64,000 nt of DNA from Aporrectodea caliginosa (GCA_020284085.1 JACEVL010000145.1:1235983-1299982); one strand, 5' to 3'. Shown: positions 21,483 through 32,900, numbered from the stretch's first letter. Made by a program: numbers and translations. Notes: generated by a model not told the origin, from the letters alone.

Positions 21483-21565
21483 TACGACATCTGATGGGTG
21501 CATTGGTTGACGTCCTCCTCCCATTTTTTAGGCTTGAGACTGGCACCACCTTAAAGCGGCAGTGT
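21483..21565 (-). repeat. Intermediate between modules A and C
   Basis: Has the A-type GTTGACGTC arm but is followed by the C-type CCTCCTCCC and GGCTTGAGACTGGCACC blocks. Paralogue at 57622-57720. It supports a common origin of A and C. Confidence 0.5.
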
Positions 21566-21782
21566 TGGAGTTTAAAGAATACCAAGTTGATCGACTAAAA
21601 GTAGAAATGTGTCCATAATGTTGCATTTTGCGTCTTTAGGCGCTATTTATTTTGAGTTAAAACATAAGCGAAGGTAAATAAAGTCACCCTCTTCTTACTG
21701 ATGCTTCGGACTGGCACCATCCCATATAAGGCAGTGTCGTCTATCTGGTTGGCAGAAATTATTTTCGAACATTTGCAACCAT

Positions 21783-24064
21783 TTGCGTAGCATTATACAA
21801 CTGATTACACTTTTTGGGGAAAAGCGAACACAAGATCGTCAGATCCGTAACTGGAAAAGTCTTGACCGTTCTGCATTTTGTTCAGCACTCCGAGCTCATC
21901 CTCTCTTTGCTGATCTTCAGTCGTCCACCGGGCGCTCTACAACAGAGCTGTTCAGCTCTTATGAGACCGCGTTGTCTGGTCTCATAGACACATTTCTACC
22001 GTTGCGCAGCGTCCAATCGCGCTACCGTCCATCTTCTCCGTGGTTTGATGCAGAGTGCCGGAAGCTCCGACGACAGACACGACGGCTTGAGAGAATCTAC
22101 AGAAGAACACGCTCTCCGGCTGATCGGGCCGCGTGGGTCCGCTTCGTTAGAGAAATGCATACCTCGTACCGTGCCAGAGAACGTGAATACTGGGATGCCA
22201 TCATCACTCGCCAGTCGAAAGATCCGAAAAGGCTGTGGACCACTTTCAATGGCCTCCTTGGTCGTCAGAGGGGTGGTCGTCAGTCGGAGTCTCCTCCGCC
22301 ATTCTCTGCAGAGGCATTCCTGGAGCGATTCTCTGCCAAGATTTCATCTATTCGGAGTTCCACTGCTGACTCTTCTCTGCCTACGTTTTCTACCACGGAG
22401 CATCGGCTTCCTGCTCTCCAGGAGATTTCGAGTTTGGACCTCCGTCGACTCATCCTCTCCTCTGCCGCCAAGACGTGCGAGTTGGATCCTGCACCAACAT
22501 TTCTTGTTCAGGAATTAATTGACGATCTCCTTCCCTTCCTCACTGTTCTGTGCAACTGTTCGATCCGTGAGGCATGCCTACCAGTCTCACAGAAGCGTTC
22601 CGTTCTTCTACCAGTTCTGAAGCACGATGGTCTGGACCAGAGTGATCCAGCAAACTATCGCCCCATTGCGAATGTAACTTTTTTGTCTAAAATACTGGAA
22701 CGCATTGTTGCTAACCAGCTGATTACTTATCTAGATGTGAATGAATTGATTCCGTCGCAGCAGTCGGGTTTCCGTCGGAATCACTCCACGGAGACTCTCC
22801 TGCTTCGGCTTTTGTCAGACTTCTATAGCGCAGTTGACTGTGGTCAGGTTACTCTCCTTGCTCTCTTTGATGTAAGCTCTGCTTTTGACTGTGTAGACCA
22901 CTCCATTCTCTTGCAGCGCCTCTCTACTTCCTTTGGCTTGGTGGACCAGCCTCTAGAATGGCTTAGATCTTTTTAACTGACCGCTCAAATTGTGTAGTCC
23001 TTGGTTCGTCCAGGTCTCTTTGGGTCCCTGCCCCTTTGGGTGTGCCCCAGGGTTCTGTCCTGGGCCCGCTGCTTTATCTTCTTTATACTGCTGATGTCTG
23101 CTCCTTGTTGACGTCTCAGGGGCTTCTACACCAACTATTTGCCGATGATGTGCAAGCCTACATCCACACCCATTCAGCCGATGCGGTGGCTACTGTGAGT
23201 CAGATGTGTCTGACTATGGATGTCCTCTCTTCTTGGATGGCCTCCAATCGGCTACTCTTAAATCCCTCTAAAACACAGCTCATTTGGCTTGGTAGCCGTA
23301 GACAACTGCAGGGTATCGACTTTCCTCAACTTACCCTGCTCTTTCCTCACATAACCTTTTCCCTCACAGTTCGTGATCTGGGACTTTCTCTTGACTCCGA
23401 GCTTACTTTATCTCAACATGTGAACTCAATTGCACGGAGTTGTTATTATCAGCTTCGTCAGCTTCGAGTGGTCTCTCGCTCTCTCTCTCATGATGCAGTT
23501 GTGGTCCTTGTTCATGTCTTTGTTACTAGTCGAATTGACCACTGTTCCTCACTACTTGCTGGCCTTCCTCTTGGTGTTTTGGGGCGACTAGATCGAGTTC
23601 TACGCTCGGCTGCTCGGCTTATTGGACGGCTTCCTAAGTACTCTCCTGTCTCTGCATACATGCGTGATGTGTTGCATTGGCTGCCTGTGTCTCAGCGTAT
23701 CTCATATCGCATTGCTGCTCTTGTTTCTCGTTGTGTTCTTGGCTGCGCTCCATCTTACTTGCGTGATCTTTGCCGCCCAGTGTCTGTTGTTCCAGCGCGT
23801 CGGGTGCTTCGCTCTGCGACGAGGGGTGAGTTCCTTGTTCCACGGACTCGCTTGGCTATTAGGCAGCGCCGTGCTTTCTCGGTTGTTGGCCCTTCCATTT
23901 GGAATGACCTACCACTTAAGCTCCGTTTTTTACTTGTAGGCCATCTGACAGGGTTCTACAAGTCCCTCAAGTCTTTTTTCTTTAGTCGTGGCTGGGCCGG
24001 GAGCGCTCCTGAGTAGTTTCTTGAAGGGGCGCTATATAAATGCTCTGAATGAATGAATGAATGA
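21783..24064 (+). pseudogene. L2/CR1-group LINE, 5'-truncated, frameshifted
   Basis: The best retrotransposon in the window. ORF part 1 (21783-22976, 397 aa) covers the linker and N-terminal RT: DPANYRPIANVTFLSKILER, IPSQQSGFRRNHSTETLL and LLALFDVSSAFDCVDH. A one-base shift in a T run near 22968 separates it from part 2 (23036-24016, 326 aa) with GVPQGSVLGPLLY, the catalytic LFADDVQAYI, and the C-terminal LHWLPVSQRISYRI. Endonuclease and ORF1 are missing. The 3' end is GGGGCGCTATATAAATGC with a (GAAT)n tail. It encodes the enzyme that copies the element RNA into the genome, but this copy is inactive. Confidence 0.95.
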
Positions 24065-24217
24065 ACAAGAAGCTTATGCATAGTTTACATGTAGACTCCT
24101 TTATAAGTTGGTAAACTGCACATCTCCTTTATCAACTTTTTAGACACCTTAAAATCCTTTTTGCTCGTCGTCGACAAACAGTAGCGCAACACTTATTTGA
24201 CTGGTATAAGTTAGTCG

Positions 24218-24280
24218 CCGTTTAATGACGTTAGATCATAAGAAAATTGATTAGCGTCACCAACCTCTTCCTTAATCTAG
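24218..24280 (-). repeat. Module C remnant
   Basis: Minus-strand 3' half (GTTTAATGACG...ATTAGCGTCACCAACC) directly abutting the B motif at 24287. Confidence 0.45.
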
Positions 24281-24286
24281 CATTTA

Positions 24287-24462
24287 GACACCTTTTAATC
24301 GTTTCTTGCGCACACCATATATTTGTAATTTCATTCAATCTGGCGTCAAATGAAATTATAAATATATGGTGTGCGCAAAAAACGATTAGCTGTAATATGC
24401 CAAAAACTAATCTTTGTCGGCGGCAACGGCCTATGATGTCATAAGCTGCCGTTAAACTGTGG
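24287..24462 (+). ncRNA. Candidate small-RNA unit with promoter fold-back
   Basis: GACACCTTTTAATCG at 24287 and an ATATAT box at 24317. Arms 24306-24335 and 24349-24378 form a 30-bp inverted repeat with one mismatch, so the TATA region is mirrored. Hairpin A follows: CGGCGGC 24418-24424 / GCTGCCG 24445-24451, GTTAAAC 24451-24457, then TGTGGATCC. Confidence 0.4.
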
Positions 24463-24562
24463 ATCCCATTCCCAACAAGCATCTAATATCAAAACTAGCT
24501 CAACATGATCGACTATTAGAATTAGAGCTGCATTATGCGCTCCTTTTTAAAGCAGCAAGGGG

Positions 24563-25012
24563 CCGTCCATAAATGACGTTACGCAATTTTAGCCGATTTT
24601 GAACCACCCTCCCCCTCGTCACCCTTCGTCACAAAAAGGAACACCGCTTGAAAAATGGCGACACAAAGCTATGACCCCCCAAAACCAGGGCGAAGCAAAA
24701 TGCTCTTTCGTGGAACAAATAGGGAGAGCATGTATATTTTAAAATCTAACGGTGATCAAATATTGAAATAATTAGAAAATTATTAATAATGGTGCCCGTA
24801 TCCATTAAAATAATACGAAAATGATGAAAATTTTATACTCACAATTAGTGTTGTTATTGTTAAAATTAAATTGTTGTTAATTGTTAAAATTACATAGACC
24901 TGGTGTGACGTCGCACCTCTCAGACACCCCCACCCCTATGTCACACATCGTCACAAATTTTCGACCACCCTCGCCCCTCCCCAGGTGCGTGACGTCATTT
25001 ATGGACGGCCAC
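24563..25012. mobile_element. MITE with GGCCGTCCATAAATGACGT ends
   Basis: Inverted ends GGCCGTCCATAAATGACGT and its complement about 450 bp apart, each followed by CCACCCTC-rich subterminal sequence. No transposase and no convincing target duplication. Confidence 0.7.
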
Positions 25013-25144
25013 AACTGGCCACCAATCGGTAGCTTTTCAACAGATGTCAAAGTCAACGGTCTAAGAATTTACACAATGTCGTCAACAATGACATTGTCCT
25101 CTGATAATAATTATATTCTTCTTTATTATTTCAAACTGACAAGT

Positions 25145-25300
25145 ACGCAGTAAGATTACATGACACAGTAGTGATAGACGCCAACAGGTTTAACAAAAGT
25201 CGAATTTAACTGTTTGGCGGCCATGCAAGGCGCCCATCTGTCCTACTACTCATTTTTCCAACTCCGTCTGGAGAATGGAAGGCTGAGTCGCACTTTTGGG
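25145..25300. repeat. Repeat fragment, inverted partner at 29690-29850
   Basis: Shares GTCGAATTTAACTG and GGCGCCCATCTGTCCTACT with 29690-29850 in inverted orientation. No gene seen. Confidence 0.5.
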
Positions 25301-25558
25301 ATAGCGGGAATCGAAGAATAACGTTTTCGTTATCGGTATCTTACTAATGCCTATGAATGCGATGGTTAGCAAACTGACGGTGGCTCATTCTGAAGTTGAC
25401 CGCAAGAAGGATGGTAAGGTCGACGGCAGGCATAAAATATCTTTAAAAGATTTGTTAATATTAGACACCTTTAAAAACTCTCCACACAAATTGTATACTT
25501 CGGCAGCTAAGGAGCCATCTACTCACAGATTGTGAACCCACAATTATTGGTTAGCTGC

Positions 25559-25900
25559 TGTTTAACAACACTTAACTTGAGAAAGATTATTAGCGTCGCC
25601 CTCCTTCTTTCTCCAGGCTTGGACCTGGCACTACCACAGTACAGGTAGAGGGCGGAGTTAGTCCATTATACTGCTTGTACTCCGCTAAATGCAATTGCGT
25701 TGTAATCTCTGAATTTCGAAAACGCCCAATCATCGACAGTTAAAAAGTTTCCAGTGTTTAACGACATCTTGTATGTGCCAAGGTAGTTGACTTTCACTTT
25801 GAACTATAATGGTAATTCCAACTCTATGCCGGCTGACTAGCGTTTGACAGAGAATATCGTATATATATCGTTGGTTTAAAGCTATGCAAAGGTGTCTAAG
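25559..25900 (-). repeat. Composite: B-A joined to module C
   Basis: On the minus strand GACACC at 25896, TATATATA at 25867 (offset 29), A at 25792-25756 ending GTTAAAC, body, then C at 25660-25559. The 5' hairpin of this C copy shows paired changes (CACTACC/GGTAGAG). A retroposon and microsatellite replace the upstream A. Confidence 0.55.
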
Positions 25901-25920
25901 CAGATCGTAACATCTTTAGA

Positions 25921-25926
25921 ATTATT

Positions 25927-26008
<82 letters not shown>

Positions 26009-26115
26009 CGACAATTTATATAGCGCCGTAACATGGCCAGGCCGTTACAAGGGCGCCTTACAAAGCAGCTAACAACAGTCGGGGGAAACCCTAGTGAACA
26101 GATTTTAGATTTGAT
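25921..26115 (-). repeat. LINE/SINE 3' end with (ATT)n tail
   Basis: Read on the minus strand: CACTAGGGTTTCCCCCGAC, then GGCGCCCTTGTAACGGCC, GGCGCTATATAAATTGTCG, then about 85 bp of ATT repeats. Confidence 0.7.
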
Positions 26116-26231
26116 TTAAAAGATGTTATTAAGCTGTAGAATTATGCCAGCGCTCAAACTTCAAAAGGTATATTAGGGTTGCATTGTGTCATAAAAAAAC
26201 GTGTAAACTGTTGGAAAAAAGTTGTTACATC

Positions 26232-26345
26232 GACGTCAACAGAACTTGATGCCAATAGATGTCGCTACACTGTTTGCTAACATAGCCATCTCACACACTG
26301 CCCGTACTTTAGTAGTGCCAAATCCAAGAGAAGATAAAAGAGGAC
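26232..26345 (+). repeat. Hairpin A plus truncated C
   Basis: GACGTC 26232-26237 pairs with GATGTC 26258-26263, followed by GCTACAC. A C-type 5' half (CACTGCCCGTACTTTAG, GTGCCAAATCCAAG) is at 26292-26345. The same A-then-C order is seen at 27344, 40073 and 55910. Confidence 0.5.
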
Positions 26346-26499
26346 TTACTGACTTATGGCCATGGCGATGCTCCCGCACGCATAAGCCGCTCGTTTATGG
26401 AAGACCTCCATCCCTCTCTGTTGTGTGCCCGGTGCATAGCCTCCTGAACCGTCCAGCCCATTTCTCCACAGTCTCCACGACGCGATAACTTACTAATCA

Positions 26500-27720
26500 T
26501 TTAACTATCCGAACACGAAAGACCTACGTAAGATGTCTCAAAGAACTCAAATACACGGCCGCGCGTAAAACACCTTTAAATCGTGTATTTATAATACGAT
26601 ATAAATCTATTTTTCGTTTACGAATCATTGGTTCACGCCAATTAGTTGGCTTTAATGTGCGCTCGACGTTAACGACTCTGTTAGCCATAACACGATGGTA
26701 TAAACTGAAAAATTAATGTTATTGGAAAAACACAAATGGATAACGTTACGTAAGATGTCGCTAAATATTATTATAAGCGGTTTCGGTAGAAGGCTTAACA
26801 CTCGATGATAATCGAATTATCCGAAAAGCACCGAAAAAGCATCGTAAAAATTAAGAAACCTTAACAAAGACGATCTTCTCTACTATTATAATGCCAGACG
26901 GCGTTTATTCAGTCTTCAGTTTTCACCTAAAATAATGATGACAATTATATTGAGTCGGTCGAAAGCTACTTAACGAAATAGCCTATTAATGGTAGTATTA
27001 TAGTTTCTGTAGCAGGCGATTTATAGATTTGAGTGCTTTCCAACATTTTTCCATTTTTTCGATTGTTCAAAAATCGCACGGAGCAGTAGCTGTAGTTTTC
27101 CATCGTCTAGCAACACCTACGACTCCTAGAGTCCCAGGGTCGTTTACCAGTCCACATCTACGTTCGAGCTGGATTATTCGAGATGAACGGTGGGAACTGT
27201 TAAAAATCCTTGTTGCCGACCACTTTTGTTACCGAAAGATGTTAAACTGTAGAATCAATTTAATGCTCGAAATTCAAAATGTATATTAGGGCTGTAGTGT
27301 GTCATTGAAAAAACCGCGAGAACTGTTAAAATAGTTTTTCATAGACGTCAGCAGACTTTGATGTCAGACGATGTCTTTACGCTGTTTGATCCCATAATTA
27401 TCCAATTCAGCCACTGTCCGTACTTTGGGAAGTACCAATCCCAAGAGAATATGAAGGAGGAGGGCGACGCTAATCATCTTTGTTACGACGCAGCGCTTTG
27501 AAACAGTAACAAATAAATCATTTAGCTATCCGAAAATGAAAAACCTATGTAAGATGATGCCTCAAAGAACTCAAATACACGGTTGTCTTTGAACACCTTT
27601 AAATTGTGTATTTTTAAGATTATATAAATGTAATTTCGCTTACAAACCATTACGTTTTGCATACTTTTATTTAAAGTACGGTTAACGGTAACGGCTCTGA
27701 TAGACGATCACTTGTTAAAA
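26500..27720 (+). repeat. Copy 1 of the module-bearing block
   Basis: Contains B at 26569 (box 26600), an A-like module at 26665, a D-type segment near 27172, hairpin A at 27344-27382 (GACGTC/GATGTC), C at 27409-27507, B at 27592 with TATATAAA at 27621, and an A-like module at 27680-27720. The order matches 38940-40330, 40430-41700 and 55180-56260. Confidence 0.55.
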
Positions 27721-28482
27721 AAAATAATGTTAATTGGAACAAAAACGCCCTTTTCAACGTGCGCCCCTTGGATTGTCGCCCTTTTAAACACGCGCCCGTT
27801 GCGCCCCTTTGATAGTGAACCTTGTTGCGATATAAAGAGAAGACGGAAGACGGAGGTAGGTAGGAAGGTAGGAAAGGTAGGAAAGCAGGAACATTGACTC
27901 GTAATCTTAATCTAGAGATTTCTATAGCGCCTAAACTGCGAAATCGCGGAACCATCTGATTATCAGGCGCTCAGTCAAAACAAAATCGATAGGAAGGTTA
28001 GGTTACAATCAGTTCCAGGTCAAGATCCAAAAAGGTCAGACGTATGCGTGAAAAAATGCGTTTGGGAATTTTCGGCAAGCGAAGTCGTATGAGAATTATA
28101 GGAGTGCTATAACGACGATTATTTACTATGATATCGGTCTTCCATAGACAATCGTAACTCAGTGATGTTGCATGACGTAGGGCGATGCACATTGGTGTAC
28201 CTTGTTGTGCATAAAGCTAGACAATTATATCTAAATGGCATAAAGCGTATTAAAGAGAGCTAAAGTAGGCCTATACATAAAAACACCGTCTGAATTACAG
28301 TTTGTATGGTGCATAAAAAACAAAGAGGGCAAAGTTTGGACACCTTTTTTAACAGACCAGAGTTGCACTTATTAGACGTCGAGCCTGATCGTCAAGTGGT
28401 GTTGATTTAGACCGCATTATACCAAACGAAAGGTGAAAATATTCAATAATTTGTTCCACAGACTTTACGCATGAATGTATTA
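27721..28482. other. No recognisable gene
   Basis: Contains a GGTAGGAA purine stretch (27855-27890) and an isolated GACACCTTTTTTAAC at 28339 with no TATA box. Short ORFs lack recognisable motifs. Confidence 0.4.
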
Positions 28483-28770
28483 CTACCCGTACTATGGCAG
28501 AGCCAGTCTAAAGCTTCGACGAAGGAGGGCGATGCTAATCACCTTAGTAATGAGTCTAATGACACAGCGTCGTAAAGGAACAACTAACCAAATAATCCGA
28601 TTAGCTGAATTTATTGCAGTCATCACATAGTCTATCCGGATGTTACCAGTTATTAAATTCACCCAACTAAGCTATACTGCCTATAATCGGATGGTGCCAG
28701 TCCTAATACTCGTTGGTAAAAGAGGGTAACGAAAATTATCATTGTTGTGACAAAGCCATATTAAACAGAA
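28483..28770 (+). repeat. Two module C copies in tandem
   Basis: First copy 28483-28582 (GAGCCAGTCTAAAGC, GGAGGGCGATGCTAATC, CAGCGTCGTAAAGG). Second copy 28666-28770 (GGTGCCAGTCCTAATACTCG, AGCCATATTAAACAG). Confidence 0.65.
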
Positions 28771-28974
28771 ACTACGGAACTTTGTACTTAATTAGATTTT
28801 TTAACTATCACGAAAACTCGTACGGCAAACGTTGTGAAGCACTTAAATCCACCGCATTAGACACCTTTTAATCGGTTTTTCCGAACAATTCATAGTCACA
28901 AAATACGTAACATTTGTTCAGTTCCTGATGGCTGCTTTACTGAATCACGCCTAAGGTTAACGCCAGGCATAAGA

Positions 28975-29140
28975 CAGTCCCATGCCTGGTGAAACTTTGA
29001 AAGGAGGAGGGCGATGCAAATCATTTTTGCTATGACACAATGTCGATAAACTGAAACCACTACTACCAACTTAGCCACTGCTCGTACTCGCGCGGTGCCA
29101 CTCTCAAGCCTGCAGAAAGGAGGAGGGCAACGCTAATCAA
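28975..29140 (+). repeat. Two module C copies, the second 3'-truncated
   Basis: 28975-29056 has inner stem CAT/ATG around TTTTGCT and ends TGTCGATAAACTGAAACC. 29070-29140 has a 5' hairpin CACCGC/GCAGTG, a compensated variant of CACTGC/GCAGTG, and stops after GCAACGCTAATC. Confidence 0.65.
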
Positions 29141-29345
29141 ACGAACCATTAAAAAGTAATAGAAATAGCAATTTTAATAAATATAATTATAAATCATATC
29201 AATAAAACGCATTCTGCATGAGTTAAAAACAAAACGAAAGCCAAAATTTATTAAAGTTTCAAAAGATTGTTGAGCTGTGCTTAAAATGTCTCCACAGATG
29301 GCGCATTCTTCACGTGGTCGGGAAGACTGTTCCACCACGCAGCGT
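29140..29345 (+). repeat. Repeat, partner at 63697-63910
   Basis: Shared blocks are AAAAGTAATAGAAATAGCAA, GATTGTTGAG and a GTCTCCA-AGATGG segment followed by GCATTCTTCAC. The 63.7-kb copy has a 61-codon ORF that is not open here. Confidence 0.5.
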
Positions 29346-29394
29346 GTCGATCGGCAGAGAAAGAACAGCTCCTTCATTCGCACTTTTATCATTC

Positions 29395-29442
29395 TCCTCC
29401 TCCTCCTCCTCCTCCTCCTCCTCCTCCTCCTCCTCCTCCACA
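29395..29442. repeat. (TCC)n microsatellite
   Basis: About 16 CTC triplets. The poly-Arg, poly-Glu and poly-Leu ORFs are artefacts. Confidence 0.95.
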
Positions 29443-29449
29443 TTCTCTC

Positions 29450-30300
29450 TCTTCCTCCTACTCTCCCTCCTTCCCTTATCCCTTATTCGCATTTCCATAG
29501 TAAACAATGTGGCTGACAATGACAATGCGAAACGCTAGAGTGGAAATTTAAGCGATCACTTTCAATTAAAGGTAAAATTAATGTTGATAGAAAAGTCGAA
29601 GATGGCGACAAAATTAACTTTCTTCATTGCAATAAAAAGTTCCATTGAAGTTTAGATCCTGAAGCAAAGTTACCTATGAAAAGTCCTGCCCTACACGTCT
29701 ACGGGGAAGGGTTTAGGTGAATGGTTAACACTCCGTCACCAACAGGTCGATTCAGCCTTTCATTCGCCAGATGGCGTTGGTAAGATGAGCAGTAGGACAG
29801 ATGGGCGCCTTTCATGACTGCCATACAGTTAAATTCGACTACTGTAATGTCTATGGTCATCCGTTCATACTGTGACTTGTGATCAAACTGCTTTCATCAC
29901 AGTTTGAATCAATAAACGAAGGTTATTATTACACATTGACCCAAGCGTATTTCGTCCATCACATGTCATTCGCACCAATAAGTCCACGTTTGTAGGACTT
30001 CCCTCCACACACTTGTAACTGTAGGTAGCATTTTGACACAACAATCAAGTGCAGTATTTATCTTCTTATATCGTGTTCAATACTTCTTGCCAAATAGAAT
30101 AAAAGAATAAATAACCAACAAAGATGGAGGCGCTTTTATAGTAAACTCCCAAATAGAAAAAAAATTGCAGACTAGTTTAATCTTAAGTTATATTGAAGCA
30201 TTTCTGGGGTGTGCATATATGAGCTTCATGTTGCGCTATACTACTCTACAAAATGCAGTTAGAAGTAATTATTTAATTGGCAGACAGCTATAATGATGTG
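29450..30300. other. No recognisable gene
   Basis: AT-rich unique-looking sequence apart from the 29690-29850 repeat fragment. I see no module, tRNA or transposon end. Confidence 0.35.
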
Positions 30301-30309
30301 CATTCAATT

Positions 30310-30960
30310 TAGCTCTATGTTTCACCAATCAGAAGTCTCATTGAGGTAAGAGACAACAGTTTCTTTTAAATTGCCTTCAACAGAAATCTGCTTCTTTTGC
30401 CACACGAAAATGTTTCCAGATTTTTGAACTGTTTTCCATATGAGAGAGTTCTCACTTCTGGTCTTCTGGTCATCTTCAAGTCACAATAAAACAACCCATC
30501 GAACAAAATTAATGTAAATGTAATGTAAATTAAATCGCCGAAATATCTCAAAATGCTCTAAAGTAGGGAGATCATCGTCTCAAGGGGGTTTTTGAAGCGC
30601 CACGTAGCGAATAAATAGAAAATAAGTTGTTGTAACTTATAACTTCTCTTGCGCCGGTGTCTATTACAAAATTAGCATCAATAGATGGCGCAGCAAAACA
30701 AAGTCGCAGATGAATATTCAGAAGATCCGTCCATAAGACCCTATCTTGTATACACTCCTTGTAGACTTTTAAATGGACAATTAAGGCTCGATAATAATTA
30801 ATATGCTAGGCTTTAATATGTTTGGTCATCATGACTTATTAATTTTTTATAAGTGTTTGAAGCTTACGGACAAAGTTGGTATTTTTTAACAGATAACAGA
30901 TCCAAACTATCCAAAATTTCTACTCTAAACATCATCCAGTGTTTACCTCTAAATCCGGAC
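30310..30960 (-). repeat. Interspersed repeat, inverted copy of 6960-7640
   Basis: See the partner at 6960. The LINE-type tail portion is at about 30640-30730. Confidence 0.6.
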
Positions 30961-31016
30961 TTGTAACCTTGATCATATAATTATGTCGTTCAACGGGTTA
31001 ACGCAATGACAATTTA

Positions 31017-31147
31017 TACACCTTAAAAACGTTTCTTCACCATGCAATATAAACTCACAAACTACGTTTAATAGCGTGTTTTTTCAGTGGAAGTACCGTG
31101 GAAGTATCGAGGTAAACGGCCTTTGTTGCCATCAGATATCGTTTAAC
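31017..31147 (+). ncRNA. Candidate small-RNA unit
   Basis: TACACCTTAAAAACG at 31017, ATATAA at 31047, and module A at 31108-31147 with GTAAACGGCCTTTGTTGCC and GATATCGTTTAAC. The outer stem is eroded. Confidence 0.3.
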
Positions 31148-31159
31148 CTTTGGTTCCAT

Positions 31160-31328
31160 CAATCCAGCCTAATGAGCTTCTTGGTCTTTCCTTGCCCCTT
31201 TTCCGCAGGCGTTTGAAAACCATTCTTTTCGATCGTGGTTTGGTGTTGTCAGGTCGGGAGCGCCTCTGAGGAGTATTTCTTGAAGTGGCGCTATATAAAT
31301 TTACGATTACGATTACGATTACGATTGG
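31160..31328 (+). pseudogene. LINE 3' end with (ACGATT)n tail
   Basis: Terminal segment of an L2/CR1-group element (GGAGCGCCTCTGAGGAG, then TGGCGCTATATAAATT), tail of four ACGATT units. The coding part is too short to classify. Confidence 0.65.
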
Positions 31329-31355
31329 TAACAACGATGTTCAACGATCTCTTTA

Positions 31356-31625
31356 GACACCTTTAAACTGTTTTCTAACGACGCTTTATAGGCACGGTAC
31401 TGTTGGCGCATTAGTAGTTTATAAGAAAATCTTTTGATGAAATCAACGTTAGCGTACAGCGATACCAAGATTTTTGCCTTTATAATTTTTACTGAACCGC
31501 GCTCAACTGTAGATATCCCAATTCAAACAGATTAAGTTGTCTTATGCCATAGGAACAGTGAAAACTGCTCACAATTCTTTCTGTCGATGACGTCAACGGC
31601 CTTTGTTGCCTTAAGATGTCGATCC
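31356..31625 (+). ncRNA. PSE/TATA with distant D and A hairpins
   Basis: GACACCTTTAAACTG at 31356, TTTATAG at 31385 (offset 29). Hairpin D (GAACAGT 31553-31559 / ACTGCTC 31564-31570) and hairpin A (GACGTC 31589-31594 / GATGTC 31615-31620) follow 170-240 bp later. The terminal GTTAAAC is lost. Confidence 0.3.
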
Positions 31626-31768
31626 ATTCAACTTGACCATACCTGTCAATGACTACAAAACAGCTTTAATCTGATTAAATGCCTATTAAATATCGTCGGT
31701 CAAATTCTAACTGGATTTTTTTTATATTTTTCATCCGATATATCGGAGATATATATCGGATGAATTTT

Positions 31769-32005
31769 TCAGAGTAATGATAGATGCTCTGTATTTTCTT
31801 TGACTGGGCACGAACTGCGTAATCCATTATCACGTTTGTTGATTAGAAAGAGTCTTCCATTAAGGTTAACTTTCCCCAATCCTAATCTGGAGATTTGCAC
31901 TTCCTTTTTCCTACTAAGCTTCATGAATCGTCGTACTTCTATAACATCTATAATAGAAGTGTTGTAATAATTACATTGCATTATACACGAGATGTAGAAT
32001 GGCAC
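31769..32005 (-). pseudogene. Relic of an unidentified coding sequence
   Basis: An open 78-codon minus-strand frame containing MKLSRKKEVQISRLGLG and CPVKENTEHLSLL-stop. The inverted relative at 14775-14940 preserves the frame and the stop with conservative replacements. A C-terminal CPVKENTEHL stretch recalls the Cys/His tail of some retrotransposon proteins; that is only a resemblance. Confidence 0.4.
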
Positions 32006-32078
32006 TGAAGAGAAAGCAGCTAAGAAGGAACTTTGATTCGAACTACAGTTTGAAACAAAATGTCATATATATATATAT

Positions 32079-32181
32079 ATCGTCGATTGAAAACTATGTA
32101 AAGGTTTCTAAGCAGATAGTGACATCATTACAAGTATCTATTGTTTAACGACATCTTGCGGTTGCCAGAGTCGTTGACGTC
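32079..32181 (-). repeat. A-B cluster, minus strand
   Basis: Hairpin A 32181-32143 (GACGTC/GATGTC, then GTTAAAC) precedes a mutated PSE (GAAACC at 32108) and a long TATATA tract at 32079 (offset 29). Confidence 0.5.
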
Positions 32182-32399
32182 GACCTTACATTACCTATAA
32201 TAATATCACAAAAAATTTGTTATGGAAACTAAAACAACCGATTGATTGGATGGATCCAGAGTTTAGTGACCGTTTTCATTAAAGATGGTTCAGGATTGTC
32301 CGCTTCCTTAAGACAGGCAATAGGTTCTGTATCGGGGTCCGAACATATCGCGCTGAATCTGCAAGAAGAAAGTCAAGTCTACTGAACGAGTCCACAAAT

Positions 32400-32590
32400 T
32401 GTCGAACTCATAATTATACAGCATCACCTTCTTACATCGTCTTTACACTAATGCTGCATGTGGTTACATGGCTTTCTCTCGACTCTTAAAGACGCACTTT
32501 TTCAGCTGTTTGATGGTCACGTGTTGAGCGCTTCTGTGAGACTCTTAAGTGGCGCTATATAAATGTCTTGTTACATTACATTACCCTGGA
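32400..32590 (+). repeat. LINE 3' end with (ATTAC)n tail
   Basis: Ends CTTAAGTGGCGCTATATAAATG followed by TTACATTACATTAC. The upstream 150 bp resembles the C-terminal coding part of L2/CR1-group ORF2 but is too decayed to translate. Confidence 0.55.
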
Positions 32591-32781
32591 GTATATTTTG
32601 CGCAAGTTCCAAGAATGTTGACATTACTACACATCAAATCAAAGGAACAGCGTTATTCCAAGGCCATTCTTACATAATTTATCCTATTTGTCGTCTTTTC
32701 GGTTTGTTAATTTAAACGAAGCAATTCATTATCTCCTTATTTTTAACAATACGCTGACATACGTTAAGTGCACTCTCTTTA

Positions 32782-32900
32782 GACACCTTTAATATAATGT
32801 CGAACGACGGTATATAAATACGGGGTTTATAACGTTAATTATTGAAAACAGATTGCGTACAATATCGACGTAACCGTACTTTGATGCGAAGATGATTAAC
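32782..32900 (+). ncRNA. Candidate small-RNA unit
   Basis: GACACCTTTAATAT at 32782 with TATATAAA at 32811 (offset 29). A diverged hairpin module lies at 32866-32900 (CGACGTAACC...GATGATTAAC). Confidence 0.35.

Larger units (their letters stand above)
20440..21600 (+). repeat. Duplicated block, partner at 56950-57680
   Basis: Shared blocks include AGAGTCGATCGTTTGA, GACCGTAGATTTTGTTC-like sequence, AAAATCGAAATATATAG and a C/A intermediate. The copies differ by the (GGTC)n expansion here and by a C insertion at 57.4 kb. I see no maintained ORF. Confidence 0.55.

Noticed and set aside
28339..28360. Additional PSE-like site GACACCTTTTTTAAC
   Set aside because: No TATA box at the expected distance and no hairpin nearby; counted as background.
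29174..29538. Arg-, Glu- and Ser-rich ORFs
   Set aside because: Produced by the (TCC)n tract at 29395-29442 on both strands.
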